Below, in pieces: positions 35,260 to 44,721 of a DNA stretch of 64,000 nucleotides (position 1 is its first letter; every line of letters begins with the position of its first letter). The stretch covers positions 62,001-126,000 of the forward strand of contig NZ_LYVJ01000005.1 in the NCBI RefSeq assembly GCF_001676385.1. Reading direction: 5' to 3'. A program made the translations under genes and the position numbers. The stretch comes from Stenotrophomonas maltophilia (GTDB lineage: Bacteria > Pseudomonadota > Gammaproteobacteria > Xanthomonadales > Xanthomonadaceae). A model generated the notes under the pieces. The model did not search any database and was not told where the DNA came from. It was given only the letters and a program-made list of their open reading frames with translations.

Positions 35260-36279
35260 GTGACCGCCAGCCACCCCGCCCCCGCCCATGTACTGTCCCG
35301 AGTGGCGCCTTCGTTCCTGGCCGCCGACGTCGGTGGCACCCATGTGCGCGTGGCCCGGGTCCAGGCCAGCGGTGATGCCGCCCATCCGGTGCGGGTGCTG
35401 GAATACCGCAAGTACCGCAACGCCGACCATGCCGGCCTCAGCGCGATCCTGTCCGACTTCCTCGGTGAAGGCCCGCGCCCCACGCACTGCGTAGTGGCCA
35501 GCGCCGGCTATGCCCGCGAGGATGGCACCGTGATCACCGCCAACCTGCCGTGGCCGCTTTCGGCGCGCCAGGTGGAGGCCGACGTCGGCCTGCAGCGGGT
35601 GTACATCGTCAACGACTTCGAGGCGGTGGCCTATGCCGCCGCGCAGGTGGATGCCAGTGGCGTGCTGCACCTGTGCGGGCCGGAGACCGCCGCCCGCGGT
35701 CCCACCCTGGTGGTCGGCCCCGGTACCGGCCTCGGTGCGGCACTGTGGATTCCCACCGCGCATGGCCCGGTGGTGCTCCCGACCGAAGCAGGACAGCCGA
35801 CCCTGGCAGCCAGCACCGAACTGGAAATGGCCATCGTCCGGCACATGCAGCGCGACCGCGCGCACGTGTCGATCGAGCACGCCCTGTCCGGTCCGGGCCT
35901 GATGAACCTGTACCGCGCAGTGTGCGCACTGCAGGGGCAGGCGCCAACCCTGGCCAGCCCGGACGCAGTGACCGCAGCGGCCATGGCCGGTTCCGATGCG
36001 CATGCGCGCCAGGCACTGGACGTGTTCTGCGGCCTGCTCGGCAGCACCATCGGCGACATGGCCCTGTTCTACGGCGCCCATGGGGGCGTCTACCTGGCCG
36101 GCGGCATCCTACCCCAGATCCGCGAATACCTGCGTGCCAGCACCTTCGTCGAGCGCTACCTGCAGAAGGGACCGATGGGCGAAGCGCTGGCACGCATCCC
36201 GGTGAAGGTGGTCGAACACGGCCAGCTGGGCGTGATCGGCGCTGCCAGCTGGTACCTGCAGCAGCACCCGGCCGCCTGA
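35260..36279 (+). CDS. Glucokinase-family sugar kinase (probable GlcNAc kinase)
   Basis: A 339-residue ATP-dependent kinase of the Glk type. The phosphate-1 motif LAADVGGTHVR lies near residues 20-30 and the adenosine loop is VVGPGTGLGAAL; PTEAG takes the place of the usual SEGGH-like loop. The GTG at 35260 has AGGAG six bases upstream; an in-frame ATG far upstream lies inside the control region. Because NagP delivers unphosphorylated sugar and nagA needs GlcNAc-6-phosphate, a kinase is required, and this gene is the obvious candidate. A purely glucose-specific role cannot be excluded. Confidence 0.82.
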   Translation: MTASHPAPAHVLSRVAPSFLAADVGGTHVRVARVQASGDAAHPVRVLEYRKYRNADHAGLSAILSDFLGEGPRPTHCVVASAGYAREDGTVITANLPWPLSARQVEADVGLQRVYIVNDFEAVAYAAAQVDASGVLHLCGPETAARGPTLVVGPGTGLGAALWIPTAHGPVVLPTEAGQPTLAASTELEMAIVRHMQRDRAHVSIEHALSGPGLMNLYRAVCALQGQAPTLASPDAVTAAAMAGSDAHARQALDVFCGLLGSTIGDMALFYGAHGGVYLAGGILPQIREYLRASTFVERYLQKGPMGEALARIPVKVVEHGQLGVIGAASWYLQQHPAA

Positions 36280-36421
36280 TACCACAACGGTTCCAACGCA
36301 ATCGCAGCACGCAGTACGTGGCACGCCAACGCACGGGACTTCGCCACCAGCCCGCGCATGACATCGCAACCGCAACCGAACACCGCCGCCGGCATCCAAT
36401 CGAGTGATGAGGAGAGACATC

Positions 36422-39121
36422 ATGAACACCCGCAAGACCCTGCTTTCGGCTGCCATCGTCAGCTGCCTCGCCTTCGGCGCGCACGCGCAGCAGGCTGCCC
36501 CGACCGCCACCGACCTGGATACGGTGCAGGTCACCGGCATCCGCGGCTCGATGGAAAAGTCGCTGGACACCAAGCGCGACGCCAACGCGCGCGTGGAAGT
36601 GGTCACCGCCGAGGACGTCGGCAAGCTCCCGGCGCACAACGTCGCCGATACCCTGCAGCGCCTGCCGGGCGTGAACATCAGTTCCTCCAGTGCCGACGAA
36701 GGCGGCTTCGATGAAGCCGACCGGGTCAGCCTGCGCGGTACCAGCCCGAGCCTGACCCAGACCCTGATCAACGGCCACAGCGTCGGCTCGGCCGACTGGT
36801 TCGTGCTCAGCCAGGGCAGCAACGTCGGCCGCAGCGTCAGCTACACCCTGCTGCCGTCGGAACTGGTCCGCTCGGTGGAAGTGAACAAGTCCTCGCAGGC
36901 CAAGCTGCAGGACGGCGGCACCACCGGTACCGTCAACATCCTCACCCGCAAGCCGCTGGAGTTCGCCAAGCCGATCACTGCCGAAGCCTCGATCGGCGCC
37001 GTGCGTTCGGACCAGGCCAAGTCCACCGATCCGCAGCTGTCGGGCCTGTTCAACTACAAGAACGAAGAGGGCACCTTCGGCGTGATGGTGCAGGGCTTCA
37101 GCCAGAAGCGCGAACTGCGTCGTGAAGCGCAGGAAATCCCGTCGGGCTTCTTCAAGATCGACCCGAACGGCACCGTTGCCCAGTCCAATCCGGACCTGGC
37201 CGGCGTCTATGCACCCGCCCTGCTCGGCTCGACCCTGTTCGAACAGACCCGCGAGCGCAAGGGCGGCCTGATCTCGCTGCAGTTCAAGCCGGCCGACAAC
37301 CTTACCCTGGGCCTGGAAGGCTTCAGTTCGAAGATGGAAGCGAACAACTACAACCGCAACTTCATGTTGTGGGGTAGCAAGATCATGGGCGATGACAAGA
37401 ACGACGCCGGCGTGATCACCCGTCCGGGCCAGGCGCCGCTGCCCGGCTATGTCGTCAAGGATGGCGTGCTGACCAACGCCAACTTCGCAGGCGTCGCCGG
37501 CACGCCGTACGCGGTGTACGACATGATCTACCGCGAGGCCACTGCCAAGAGCAACTACGTCACCCTGGATGCCGACTGGCAGATCAGCGACAGCCTGACC
37601 GCCAGGTTCCAGGCCGGCAATACCAAGGGCACCGGCACCACCCCCCGCCAGTTCATCGCCGAAGTGACCGTGGCCGACGGTGGCGGCGCCAACTGGACCA
37701 CCCACGGCAACGGTTCGCCGGTGGACTGGAACGTGGGCGGCGACATCAGCCCGAACGGCGTGACCAGCTTCGGCACCTGGGGCAACCAGGAAGTCACTGC
37801 CGAGGACAAGGAAAAGTGGTTCACCGCCGACTTCAACCAGTACTTCAGCGATGGCGGCGCGCTGAACTCGCTCGACTTCGGTGTGCGCTATGCCGATCAC
37901 AAGCGTGAGGCACTGTCGCCGGAAGGCGCCACTCCGGGCGCGATCTGGGACGCACTGAAGGGGGCGCCAACCGGCAGCTTCCCGGGCGGCTTTGCCGGCG
38001 GCATCGGCGGCAACTTCCCGCGCAACATCTGGTACTACACTCCGGGTGCGTTGAAGGATGCCGTGCTCAACAACTCTACCTGGCTGGCCGGCAATGACGG
38101 CCCGACCGGTCGCCACAACTACGGCGCCGAGTGGAAAGTGGCCGAGAAGAACTTCGCCGGCTATGTGCAGGCCAACTTCAGCGGCGATCGCTGGAGCGGC
38201 AATGTCGGCCTGCGCTACGTCAACATCAAGCAGGACATCGACACCTACCAGGCCGTCAGTGATGCTGCCAATGCCGACGTCAGCAGCCTGTTCGGCAAGT
38301 GGAAGGCACTGTCCTTCGAGAACAAGCACGACCGCATTCTGCCCAGCGTGAACCTGAAGTTCGACCTGGCCGATGACCTGGTGTTCCGCTTCGCCGCCTC
38401 GCAGACCCAGACCCTGCCGGACTTCTCGGCGCTGGGCGCGTCGTCCTGGGGCTCGGACCTGACCAAGGTCGGCGGTGGTGGCAATCCGAAGCTCAAGCCG
38501 GTGCTGTCGACCAACTTCGATGCGAACGTGGAGTGGTACTTCATGCCGCGCGGGCTGTTGTCGCTGGGCGCGTACTCGATGAACCTGAAGGACTACGTGG
38601 CCTTCGGCACCCAGACCCAGATGCTGTACAGCGAGCTGAGCAACCAGCTGGAGGCCTACCAGGTCGCCGTGCCGGTCAACGCCGACGGCAAGGTCTACGG
38701 CATGGAGTTCGCCTACGAGCAGCCGCTGGGCGAGAACTTCGGCCTCAACGCCAACTACACCTACGCCGACGGCAGTACCTCGCATACCTGGGAAGACGGC
38801 AGCAACAACCTGCTGGGCACCTCGAAGAACACCTACAACGTGGGTGCCTACTTCGAGAACGACACCTTCGGTGCACGCGTCAGCTACACCTACCGTTCTT
38901 CGTTCCTGATCGGCCTGAAGGGCGCCAGCCCGTACTACCAGGACGATTTCGGCACCCTGTCGCTGTCGCTGAGCTACAAGGCCACTGACTGGATGAGCGT
39001 GAGCTTCGATGCGCTGAACCTCAACAACCCGACCCTGAAGTACTACCAGAGCGCGTCGATTCCGAGCGCGTTCTATGAAAACGGCCGCCAGTACTACCTC
39101 AACTTCCGCTTCAAGTACTGA
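36422..39121 (+). CDS. TonB-dependent receptor of the GlcNAc/chitin locus
   Basis: An 899-residue outer-membrane receptor. Signal peptide (1-23, ending AHAQQ), TonB box region (DLDTVQVTGIRGSMEKSL), plug domain (EDVGKLPAHNVADTLQRLPGVN, LLPSELVRSVEVNKSSQA, DGGTTGTVNILTRKPLEF) and barrel ending LNFRFKY. The plug pattern is that of xanthomonad carbohydrate-uptake receptors (CUT loci). GGAGAG precedes the ATG at 36422. Placed between the kinase and the hexosaminidase, it probably imports chito-oligosaccharides or GlcNAc into the periplasm. A terminator follows. Confidence 0.9.
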   Translation: MNTRKTLLSAAIVSCLAFGAHAQQAAPTATDLDTVQVTGIRGSMEKSLDTKRDANARVEVVTAEDVGKLPAHNVADTLQRLPGVNISSSSADEGGFDEADRVSLRGTSPSLTQTLINGHSVGSADWFVLSQGSNVGRSVSYTLLPSELVRSVEVNKSSQAKLQDGGTTGTVNILTRKPLEFAKPITAEASIGAVRSDQAKSTDPQLSGLFNYKNEEGTFGVMVQGFSQKRELRREAQEIPSGFFKIDPNGTVAQSNPDLAGVYAPALLGSTLFEQTRERKGGLISLQFKPADNLTLGLEGFSSKMEANNYNRNFMLWGSKIMGDDKNDAGVITRPGQAPLPGYVVKDGVLTNANFAGVAGTPYAVYDMIYREATAKSNYVTLDADWQISDSLTARFQAGNTKGTGTTPRQFIAEVTVADGGGANWTTHGNGSPVDWNVGGDISPNGVTSFGTWGNQEVTAEDKEKWFTADFNQYFSDGGALNSLDFGVRYADHKREALSPEGATPGAIWDALKGAPTGSFPGGFAGGIGGNFPRNIWYYTPGALKDAVLNNSTWLAGNDGPTGRHNYGAEWKVAEKNFAGYVQANFSGDRWSGNVGLRYVNIKQDIDTYQAVSDAANADVSSLFGKWKALSFENKHDRILPSVNLKFDLADDLVFRFAASQTQTLPDFSALGASSWGSDLTKVGGGGNPKLKPVLSTNFDANVEWYFMPRGLLSLGAYSMNLKDYVAFGTQTQMLYSELSNQLEAYQVAVPVNADGKVYGMEFAYEQPLGENFGLNANYTYADGSTSHTWEDGSNNLLGTSKNTYNVGAYFENDTFGARVSYTYRSSFLIGLKGASPYYQDDFGTLSLSLSYKATDWMSVSFDALNLNNPTLKYYQSASIPSAFYENGRQYYLNFRFKY

Positions 39122-39157
39122 TCCGCCGGCAGCAACATCGCCGAGTCGTGCGTGCAC

Positions 39158-39191
39158 GCCGGGCCTGGGTCATTCCGGGCCCGGCGTTTTT
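39158..39191 (+). terminator. Terminator or attenuator between receptor and hexosaminidase genes
   Basis: A hairpin (CGCCGGGC...GCCCGGCG) is followed by TTTTT. It separates the receptor from the hexosaminidase gene, whose start lies 42 bp downstream, so the hexosaminidase is either expressed by read-through or from its own promoter. Confidence 0.85.
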
Positions 39192-39232
39192 CATGTATAG
39201 CGTTCATCGCACCGTTCCAAGGAGTCGTTCCG

Positions 39233-41590
39233 ATGGTCAAGCCTTCCCGTGCCCGGGTGCGCAGCGCACTGCTGCTGGGCAGCCTGCTCGCCCTGCTGCC
39301 GGCCGCGCCGGCACTCGCCGCCGATCCCGCGCCTGGCGCTGAAGCCCCCGGCCCGCAGCTGCGGGCCGGCAGCCTGATGCTGATCCCTGCCCCGGCCGAT
39401 GTGCAGCACGGCCAGGGCAGCGGTATTACCGTTCACGCCGGCACCGTGCTGCAGGCCGACGGCGAAGCCGCCCGCCGCGTCGCTGCCCAGTTCGCCGACC
39501 TGCTTGCCCGCAGCGGCGGCCCGCGCCTGGCAGTGGCCAACGCCAGCACTGCAGCCAAGGACGGGGGCATCCGCTTCCAGATCGTTCCCACGTTCCGGGA
39601 CAGCGGCGAAAGCTACACGCTGGAAAGCACTCCGCACGGTGTGCTGGTGCAGGCCGGCAACGAGACTGGCCTGTTCTACGGCGCCACGACCCTGGCCCAG
39701 CTCGCGACCGGCGGCAGCCAGGGCGTGCTGCCGGCAGTACAGATCCAGGACGCACCCCGCTTCAGCTGGCGCGGCTTCATGCTCGACTCGGCGCGGCATT
39801 TCCAGAGCCTGGACGAGATCAAGCGCGTGCTCGACGCAATGGCCGCGCACAAGCTCAATACCTTCCACTGGCACCTGACCGACGACCAGGGCTGGCGCAT
39901 GCAGATCAAGCGCTACCCGAAGCTGACCGAAGTGGGCAGCTGCCGCCTGCCGGCCGGTGACGGCGGCATCGATCCGGCCACGGGCCAGGCACATCCGTAC
40001 TGCGGCTTCTACACACAGGAGCAGATCCGCGAGGTGATCGCCCATGCCGCGAAGCTGCATATACAGGTGATCCCGGAAATCGACGTGCCCGGCCATGCCA
40101 CCGCCGCGATCGCCGCGTATCCCGAGCTGGGCACCGTTGACACGCCATTGAAGCCGCTGAGCGAATGGGGCGTGTTCCCGAACCTGTTCAACGTCGAGGA
40201 CAGCACCGTCGCCTTCCTCGAGAACGTGCTGGAAGAAGTGATCGAACTGTTTCCTGCCAGGTACGTGCACGTCGGCGGCGACGAGGCAGTGAAGGACCAG
40301 TGGAAGGCCTCCAGGCAGGTACAACAGCGCATGCGTGCGCTCGGCATCAAGGATGAGATGGCCATGCAGAGCCACATCATCAAGCGCCTGGAGACGTTCC
40401 TGGAAGCCCACGACCGGCGCCTGATCGGCTGGGACGAGATCCTTGAAGGTGGCCTGCCGCCGCAGGCCACGGTGATGTCCTGGCAGGGCACCGAGGGTGG
40501 CCTGGCCGCCGCCCGGGCAGGCCATGACGTGATCATGTCACCGGTCGGCTACCTGTACCTGGATTACCTGCAGACTGCCTCGCCAAACGAGCCGCCGGGC
40601 CGCCCGACCCAGGTCACCCTCGGCAAGCTGTACAACTTCGAGCCGGTGCCGGCCGGTCTTCCCGCCGACAAGCGCCAGCACATCCTCGGCCTGCAGGCCA
40701 ACATGTTCACCGAGCACACGCGCACCTACGCGCGCCTGCAGCACAACCTGTTCCCGCGCCTGGCCGCAGTGGCCGAGACCGGCTGGAGCACGCCGGAACA
40801 TCGCGACTTCCGCGATTTCCTCGCGCGCCTGCCGGCGCAGCTGCAGCGCTACCGCGCCTGGGGCCTGGCCTACGCGCAGACCCCGTTCGAAGTAGGCGTG
40901 GCCCATACCGACGACCACGCGGCCAACACCGTGACCGTGTCGCTGGCCAATCCGCTGGGCTACGAGGTGCGCTACAGCACCGATGGCAAGCCGGTGACCG
41001 CGCAGTCGGCGCTGTACCGGCAGCCGCTGACCGAAACGCTGCCAGCCACCGTCCAGGCGGCGGCGTTCTACCGGGGCCAGATGCTGGCGGCAACGCCGAC
41101 CACCGCAGCATTCACCCCGCAGTCGCTGCTCAGCCGCCGCAGTGACGAGCTGCTCAGCTGCGTGGGCAACAAGGGACTGGTGCTGCGGCTGGAGGATGAT
41201 GGCCCGCGCGAGGGCAACCGCGCCGTGTTCAACGTCGATATCTTCCAACCGTGCTGGCGCTGGCCGCAGGCCCAGCTGGACGGCATCGGCAGCGTGGAGG
41301 TGCGTGCCGGCCGCATTCCGTACTATTTCCAGCTTGCTCACGATGAACCCAAGCGCCGCTTTGAAAAAGCCAAGCGCACGCATGGCGAGATGCAGGTGCG
41401 TCGCGGCAACTGCAACGGCGAGGTACTGGCTGAGGCCGCGTTGCCGGCCAAGCCCGATGCGGATGGCTTCGTGACCCTGCGCGCTGCGCTGCCGAAGGGG
41501 ACGCAGGGCACCGGCGATCTGTGCATCAACTTCACCGGCGACACGCGCCCGGCGATGTGGGTGCTGGATGAGGTCACGCTGGGGAAGTAA
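39233..41590 (+). CDS. Exported GH20 beta-N-acetylhexosaminidase
   Basis: A 785-residue periplasmic or secreted enzyme that removes terminal GlcNAc from chito-oligosaccharides. Signal peptide 1-29 (ALLLGSLLALLPAAPALAA); GH20 N-terminal domain to about 165; catalytic TIM barrel with NTFHWHLTDDQGWR, PEIDVPGH and the catalytic pair D350-E351 in HVGGDEAVKDQW; a C-terminal beta domain from about residue 590. AAGGAG at 39219-39224 supports the start. The position after the receptor completes an oligosaccharide-to-monomer route for the locus. A SMAG cluster follows. Confidence 0.93.
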   Translation: MVKPSRARVRSALLLGSLLALLPAAPALAADPAPGAEAPGPQLRAGSLMLIPAPADVQHGQGSGITVHAGTVLQADGEAARRVAAQFADLLARSGGPRLAVANASTAAKDGGIRFQIVPTFRDSGESYTLESTPHGVLVQAGNETGLFYGATTLAQLATGGSQGVLPAVQIQDAPRFSWRGFMLDSARHFQSLDEIKRVLDAMAAHKLNTFHWHLTDDQGWRMQIKRYPKLTEVGSCRLPAGDGGIDPATGQAHPYCGFYTQEQIREVIAHAAKLHIQVIPEIDVPGHATAAIAAYPELGTVDTPLKPLSEWGVFPNLFNVEDSTVAFLENVLEEVIELFPARYVHVGGDEAVKDQWKASRQVQQRMRALGIKDEMAMQSHIIKRLETFLEAHDRRLIGWDEILEGGLPPQATVMSWQGTEGGLAAARAGHDVIMSPVGYLYLDYLQTASPNEPPGRPTQVTLGKLYNFEPVPAGLPADKRQHILGLQANMFTEHTRTYARLQHNLFPRLAAVAETGWSTPEHRDFRDFLARLPAQLQRYRAWGLAYAQTPFEVGVAHTDDHAANTVTVSLANPLGYEVRYSTDGKPVTAQSALYRQPLTETLPATVQAAAFYRGQMLAATPTTAAFTPQSLLSRRSDELLSCVGNKGLVLRLEDDGPREGNRAVFNVDIFQPCWRWPQAQLDGIGSVEVRAGRIPYYFQLAHDEPKRRFEKAKRTHGEMQVRRGNCNGEVLAEAALPAKPDADGFVTLRAALPKGTQGTGDLCINFTGDTRPAMWVLDEVTLGK

Positions 41591-41615
41591 CCGCAAGCCT
41601 GTCCTGGCGCAATCC

Positions 41616-41638
41616 ATCCACGCATGGCGTGGATCTAC
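41616..41638 (-). repeat. SMAG/REP monomer, ATCCACGC subtype (reverse)
   Basis: On the minus strand GTAG is followed by the hairpin ATCCACGCCATGCGTGGAT. It abuts the next SMAG dimer with one base between. Confidence 0.85.
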
Positions 41639-41639
41639 T

Positions 41640-41701
41640 GTAGAGCCGAGCCCATGCTCGGCTGCCTTTCGGGAGGAAGCCGGGCATGGGCCCGGCTCTA
41701 C
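41640..41701. repeat. SMAG/REP dimer
   Basis: GTAGAGCCGAGCCCATGCTC and a facing copy ending CCCGGCTCTAC, between the hexosaminidase and the VanZ-like gene (convergent). Confidence 0.9.
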
Positions 41702-41709
41702 AGGAAACC

Positions 41710-42102
41710 TTACCCGCGCCAGCGCAGCAGCAGATCGCGCAGCGGTGTGAACGCGATGCCCATGCCGGCCAGCACGCCGATCGTGTTGGCGAGCGCATCC
41801 ATCGGATCAGCCATGCGGTTGCGGGTGAGCGCACCCTGGGCGAACTCGATGCCGATGCCCATCAGCACCAGGCCCACGCCCACCCACAGCAGCGGACAGC
41901 CGCGGCGGAACAGCTGCACGGCGCCACCTGCCAGAATGAAATAGGCCAGGAAGTGCTCGCCCTTGTCGCTGTTCTCCGGCAGCGGAATCGGCGGCGGCGG
42001 GATCAGGCACACGACGATGACCAGCAGCACCGCCAGTGCCCACAACGCGGTCCACAGCCGCGGACGGCGCAGCGGCTTGATCAATGGCGGCGTCTTGCTC
42101 AC
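41710..42102 (-). CDS. VanZ-family membrane protein
   Basis: A 130-residue protein with four membrane helices. The SDKGEHFLAYFILAGGAVQLF motif and the ADPMDALANTIGVLAGMGIA segment are the conserved VanZ-like landmarks. Function of these chromosomal proteins is unclear, and glycopeptide resistance is not implied. Its ATG overlaps the methyltransferase stop (ATGA at 42099-42102), so the two are coupled. Confidence 0.85.
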   Translation of the reverse strand: MSKTPPLIKPLRRPRLWTALWALAVLLVIVVCLIPPPPIPLPENSDKGEHFLAYFILAGGAVQLFRRGCPLLWVGVGLVLMGIGIEFAQGALTRNRMADPMDALANTIGVLAGMGIAFTPLRDLLLRWRG

Positions 42103-43283
42103 AGGCGCCAGCTCAGGTCACCCAGTTCGAAGGCCGGCTCGAAATCGACGCCACGCTGCAGTCCGATCGCCTGGAAGCGCTCGCCCATTTCGGTCGGCAG
42201 GGTCAGCTTCTTCACCTGGTCGCGCAGCTGGATGCGGCCGACCTCATCGGTGCGCTCCTCGGCCAGCAGCAGCACCCGGTCCAGGCCGTTGCCGAGCAGG
42301 AAGCTGGCCTGGCTGCAGTAACCGGCCAACTCGAAGCCACCGTGCATGCCGGCCTCGGCCATCGCAGTGAAATCCACCGAGGCGGTGATGTCCTGCAGGC
42401 CCGGCCAACGATGGACATCGTTATGTACGTGGTGGCGATAGAACGCGCGCACGGTGCCATCGTCGCGATCGGGTTGGTAGAACTCGCCCCGGGTGTAGCC
42501 GTAATCGATGAACAGCATCGCACCACGCTGCAGGCCACCGGCCACCGCCTGCAGCCAGTAAGGCAGCTGCGGCAGCACTTCGGAACGATAGCCATCGGCA
42601 AAGGGCTTCTCCAGGTAGCGCTCGATGTGGCGCACCGCACCGTTGAGCAGGAGGTCGGCCGGCTGTGCGCCGCGAATGAAATTGCCGCCGGCGTCCAGTT
42701 CGACGGTCTCTTCGTAGACCTCGCCGTCCTTGATCAGGAAGCGCGGGGTCGGCAGCGCGTCGATCACCTCGTTGGCGAATACCACGCCCTCCCAGTCCTC
42801 CTCGAACGGGCGATCGACCCAGTCCACGCGCGCGGCCAGCTCAGCCGGCAGGTTCTGCCGCAGGCGCTGCTGCTGGCGCTCGCGCAGGTCGGCGCTGGGT
42901 TCGAGGAGGGCGTATCGCGAGGGCAGCGCGTCCAGTTCGGCCAGGCGCAGCAGGACCGCCTCGGCAAACGCACCGGTGCCACCGCCAAGCTCCAGCATGC
43001 GCGCCTGCGCGCCGAGCTGGGCGAACACCGGTGCCAGCGCATGGGCCACGCTACCGGCGAACAGGCTGCCAAGCTCGGGCGCGGTGGTGAAGTCACCGCC
43101 ACCGCCGAACTTGCTGGCACCGGCGCTGTAGTAGCCCCAACCGGGGGCGTACAGGCACAGCTCCATGAAGCGCGAGAATGGCATCGCCCCGCCCTGTGCA
43201 AGGATTTCGGCACGCAGGGCGGCCGCCAGCTGGTCGCTGTGGGCCAGGGCATCGGCTTCGGGCAGGGGGAAGGTGGGCTGCAT
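42099..43283 (-). CDS. MidA/NDUFAF7-type SAM-dependent methyltransferase
   Basis: A 394-residue class I methyltransferase of the MidA (NDUFAF7) family. Landmarks: PFSRFMELCLYAPGWGYYS near residue 40, GGDFTTAPELGSLFAG, the SAM-binding loop MLELGGGTGAFA and FANEVIDALPTPRF. The mitochondrial relative methylates an arginine of complex I; bacterial targets are largely unknown. It is divergent from the pteridine reductase gene with a 59-bp gap. The start at 43283 fits the family N-terminus. Confidence 0.9.
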   Translation of the reverse strand: MQPTFPLPEADALAHSDQLAAALRAEILAQGGAMPFSRFMELCLYAPGWGYYSAGASKFGGGGDFTTAPELGSLFAGSVAHALAPVFAQLGAQARMLELGGGTGAFAEAVLLRLAELDALPSRYALLEPSADLRERQQQRLRQNLPAELAARVDWVDRPFEEDWEGVVFANEVIDALPTPRFLIKDGEVYEETVELDAGGNFIRGAQPADLLLNGAVRHIERYLEKPFADGYRSEVLPQLPYWLQAVAGGLQRGAMLFIDYGYTRGEFYQPDRDDGTVRAFYRHHVHNDVHRWPGLQDITASVDFTAMAEAGMHGGFELAGYCSQASFLLGNGLDRVLLLAEERTDEVGRIQLRDQVKKLTLPTEMGERFQAIGLQRGVDFEPAFELGDLSWRL

Positions 43284-43342
43284 GGCGTCTTCGAATGCGG
43301 TGACAATGGTGCACAGGATAGCCGAGCCTTGGAGGACCCTCG

Positions 43343-44080
43343 ATGAGCGACACCGCCCCCGTGGCCCTGATCACCGGCAGCGCCCGGCGGATCGGCGCGG
43401 CCATTGCCCGACAGTTCCATGCCTGTGGCTGGTCGGTGGTGCTGCACGCCCATGCCTCCAGCGCCGAGCTACAGCAGGCCGCGTTCGATTTCGACAACGT
43501 CCGCCCGGGCAGCGTACTGGCATTGCAGGCCGACCTGCGGGACGCCGACGCCCTGCCCGATCTGGTCGAACAGGCGGTCAGCCACTTCGGCCGCCTCGAC
43601 GCGCTGGTCAACAACGCGTCCAATTTCTTCCCCACCCCGCTGGGCCAGGTCACCGCCGCGGCGATGGACGAACTGTACGCGGTCAATGCACGCGCGCCAC
43701 TGCTGCTGTCACAGGCGGCGGCACCGTACCTGCGCCGCCAGCAGGGCTGCATCGTCAACCTGACCGACCTGCACGGCACCGACCCGATGCGTGACCACGC
43801 CGCCTACAGCATGGCCAAGGCCGCGCTGGAGATGGCCACCCGTTCGCTGGCGCTGGAACTGGCGCCAAAGGTGCGGGTGAATGCGGTGGCGCCCGGCGCG
43901 ATCCTGTGGCCGGAACAGGGCAAGGACGACTTCGCCCGCGCGGCACTGTTGGCGCGCACGCCGCTGGCCCGCATCGGCACCGTCGAAGAGGTCGCCGAAG
44001 CGGTGTACTGGCTGGTGGCCGAAGCCAGCTTCGTCACCGGCCACACCCTGCGCGTGGATGGCGGGCGCACGGTCAGTTGA
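43343..44080 (+). CDS. Pteridine reductase (SDR family)
   Basis: A 245-residue short-chain dehydrogenase. The cofactor motif reads TGSARRIG at 11-18; the arginine-rich form (TGxxRR) marks NADPH-dependent pteridine reductases (PTR1/FolM-like). The active-site YSMAK and the LRVDGG end are typical. It reduces dihydrobiopterin/dihydromonapterin or dihydrofolate to the tetrahydro form. It is convergent with folK across a perfect hairpin, so two pterin-pathway genes sit side by side without sharing a transcript. Confidence 0.88.
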   Translation: MSDTAPVALITGSARRIGAAIARQFHACGWSVVLHAHASSAELQQAAFDFDNVRPGSVLALQADLRDADALPDLVEQAVSHFGRLDALVNNASNFFPTPLGQVTAAAMDELYAVNARAPLLLSQAAAPYLRRQQGCIVNLTDLHGTDPMRDHAAYSMAKAALEMATRSLALELAPKVRVNAVAPGAILWPEQGKDDFARAALLARTPLARIGTVEEVAEAVYWLVAEASFVTGHTLRVDGGRTVS

Positions 44081-44100
44081 AAGGTTGCCGGGGTCCATAA

Positions 44101-44145
44101 CGGGGTCAGATCCCTTTTCCCGCCGGGAAAAGGGATCTGACCCCG
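44101..44145. terminator. GGTCAGATCCC hairpin, bidirectional terminator
   Basis: Perfect 22-bp arms around one base fill the whole gap between the reductase and the folK stop. Each arm ends in a T- or A-run inside the stem (CCCTTTTCCCG). It belongs to the same dispersed family as the hairpin at 6749-6787. Confidence 0.75.
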
Positions 44146-44631
44146 TCACTCAAGGTCCACGACCTCGAACGCGTCGCCAAACTGCTTGTGCGCGCGCCAC
44201 AGCGTGGCCAGGTCCAGCCCACTGACCGGATCGATGAAGTCCGGGGCAATGTCGGCCAGCGGCTTCAGCACGAAGGCATGCTTCAGCTCCGGGCGTGGAA
44301 TGCGCAGGTGGCCGGGACCTTCCACCACCAGGTCACCGTAGAACACCACGTCGATGTCCAGGGTCCGGTCGGAAAAGCGCGGTCCACTGCGGTCGCGGCC
44401 GTGCGCGTCTTCCAGCGCATGCAGCCAGTCGTCCAGTTCCTGCAGCGGCAGGTCGGTCTCGATCGCCACCGCATTGTTGAGGAACGCCGGGCCGTCGAAG
44501 CCGACCGCGGCGGTACGGTAGGCCGGCGACACCCGCAGCGCGCCAAAGCGCTCGCGCAGGGCCGCCACCGCGGCGTGGAGGTAGCGGCGGGGCTGGATGT
44601 TGCTGCCCAGGCTCAGGAGCGCAATGGTCAT
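44146..44631 (-). CDS. folK: Hydroxymethyldihydropterin pyrophosphokinase
   Basis: A 161-residue HPPK that transfers pyrophosphate from ATP to 6-hydroxymethyl-7,8-dihydropterin in folate synthesis. SLGSNIQPRRYL at the N-terminus, FLNNAVAIETDLPLQEL and the D-x-D metal site in RTLDIDVVFYGD are diagnostic. Length and start are standard. No folB or folP lies beside it. Confidence 0.95.
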   Translation of the reverse strand: MTIALLSLGSNIQPRRYLHAAVAALRERFGALRVSPAYRTAAVGFDGPAFLNNAVAIETDLPLQELDDWLHALEDAHGRDRSGPRFSDRTLDIDVVFYGDLVVEGPGHLRIPRPELKHAFVLKPLADIAPDFIDPVSGLDLATLWRAHKQFGDAFEVVDLE

Positions 44632-44721
44632 GCAGGTCAGGTGACGACGGTGGGGGAGGCGGGCATGCCGCCATCACGGCGGCGCACCTACAATCCGGGA
44701 CGCACATGATAGGACACCCAC

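Noticed and set aside
35609..39157. A 1182-codon open frame on the minus strand opposite the TonB receptor
   Set aside because: It lies antisense to a receptor with clear domains, and its composition (His, Gly, Val, Gln, Ala) is what a GC-rich reverse reading gives. No domain is visible.
41710..42102. Glycopeptide resistance role for the VanZ-like gene
   Set aside because: No vanA/H/X-type genes are present, and VanZ-like proteins are widespread in Gram-negative bacteria without such a role.
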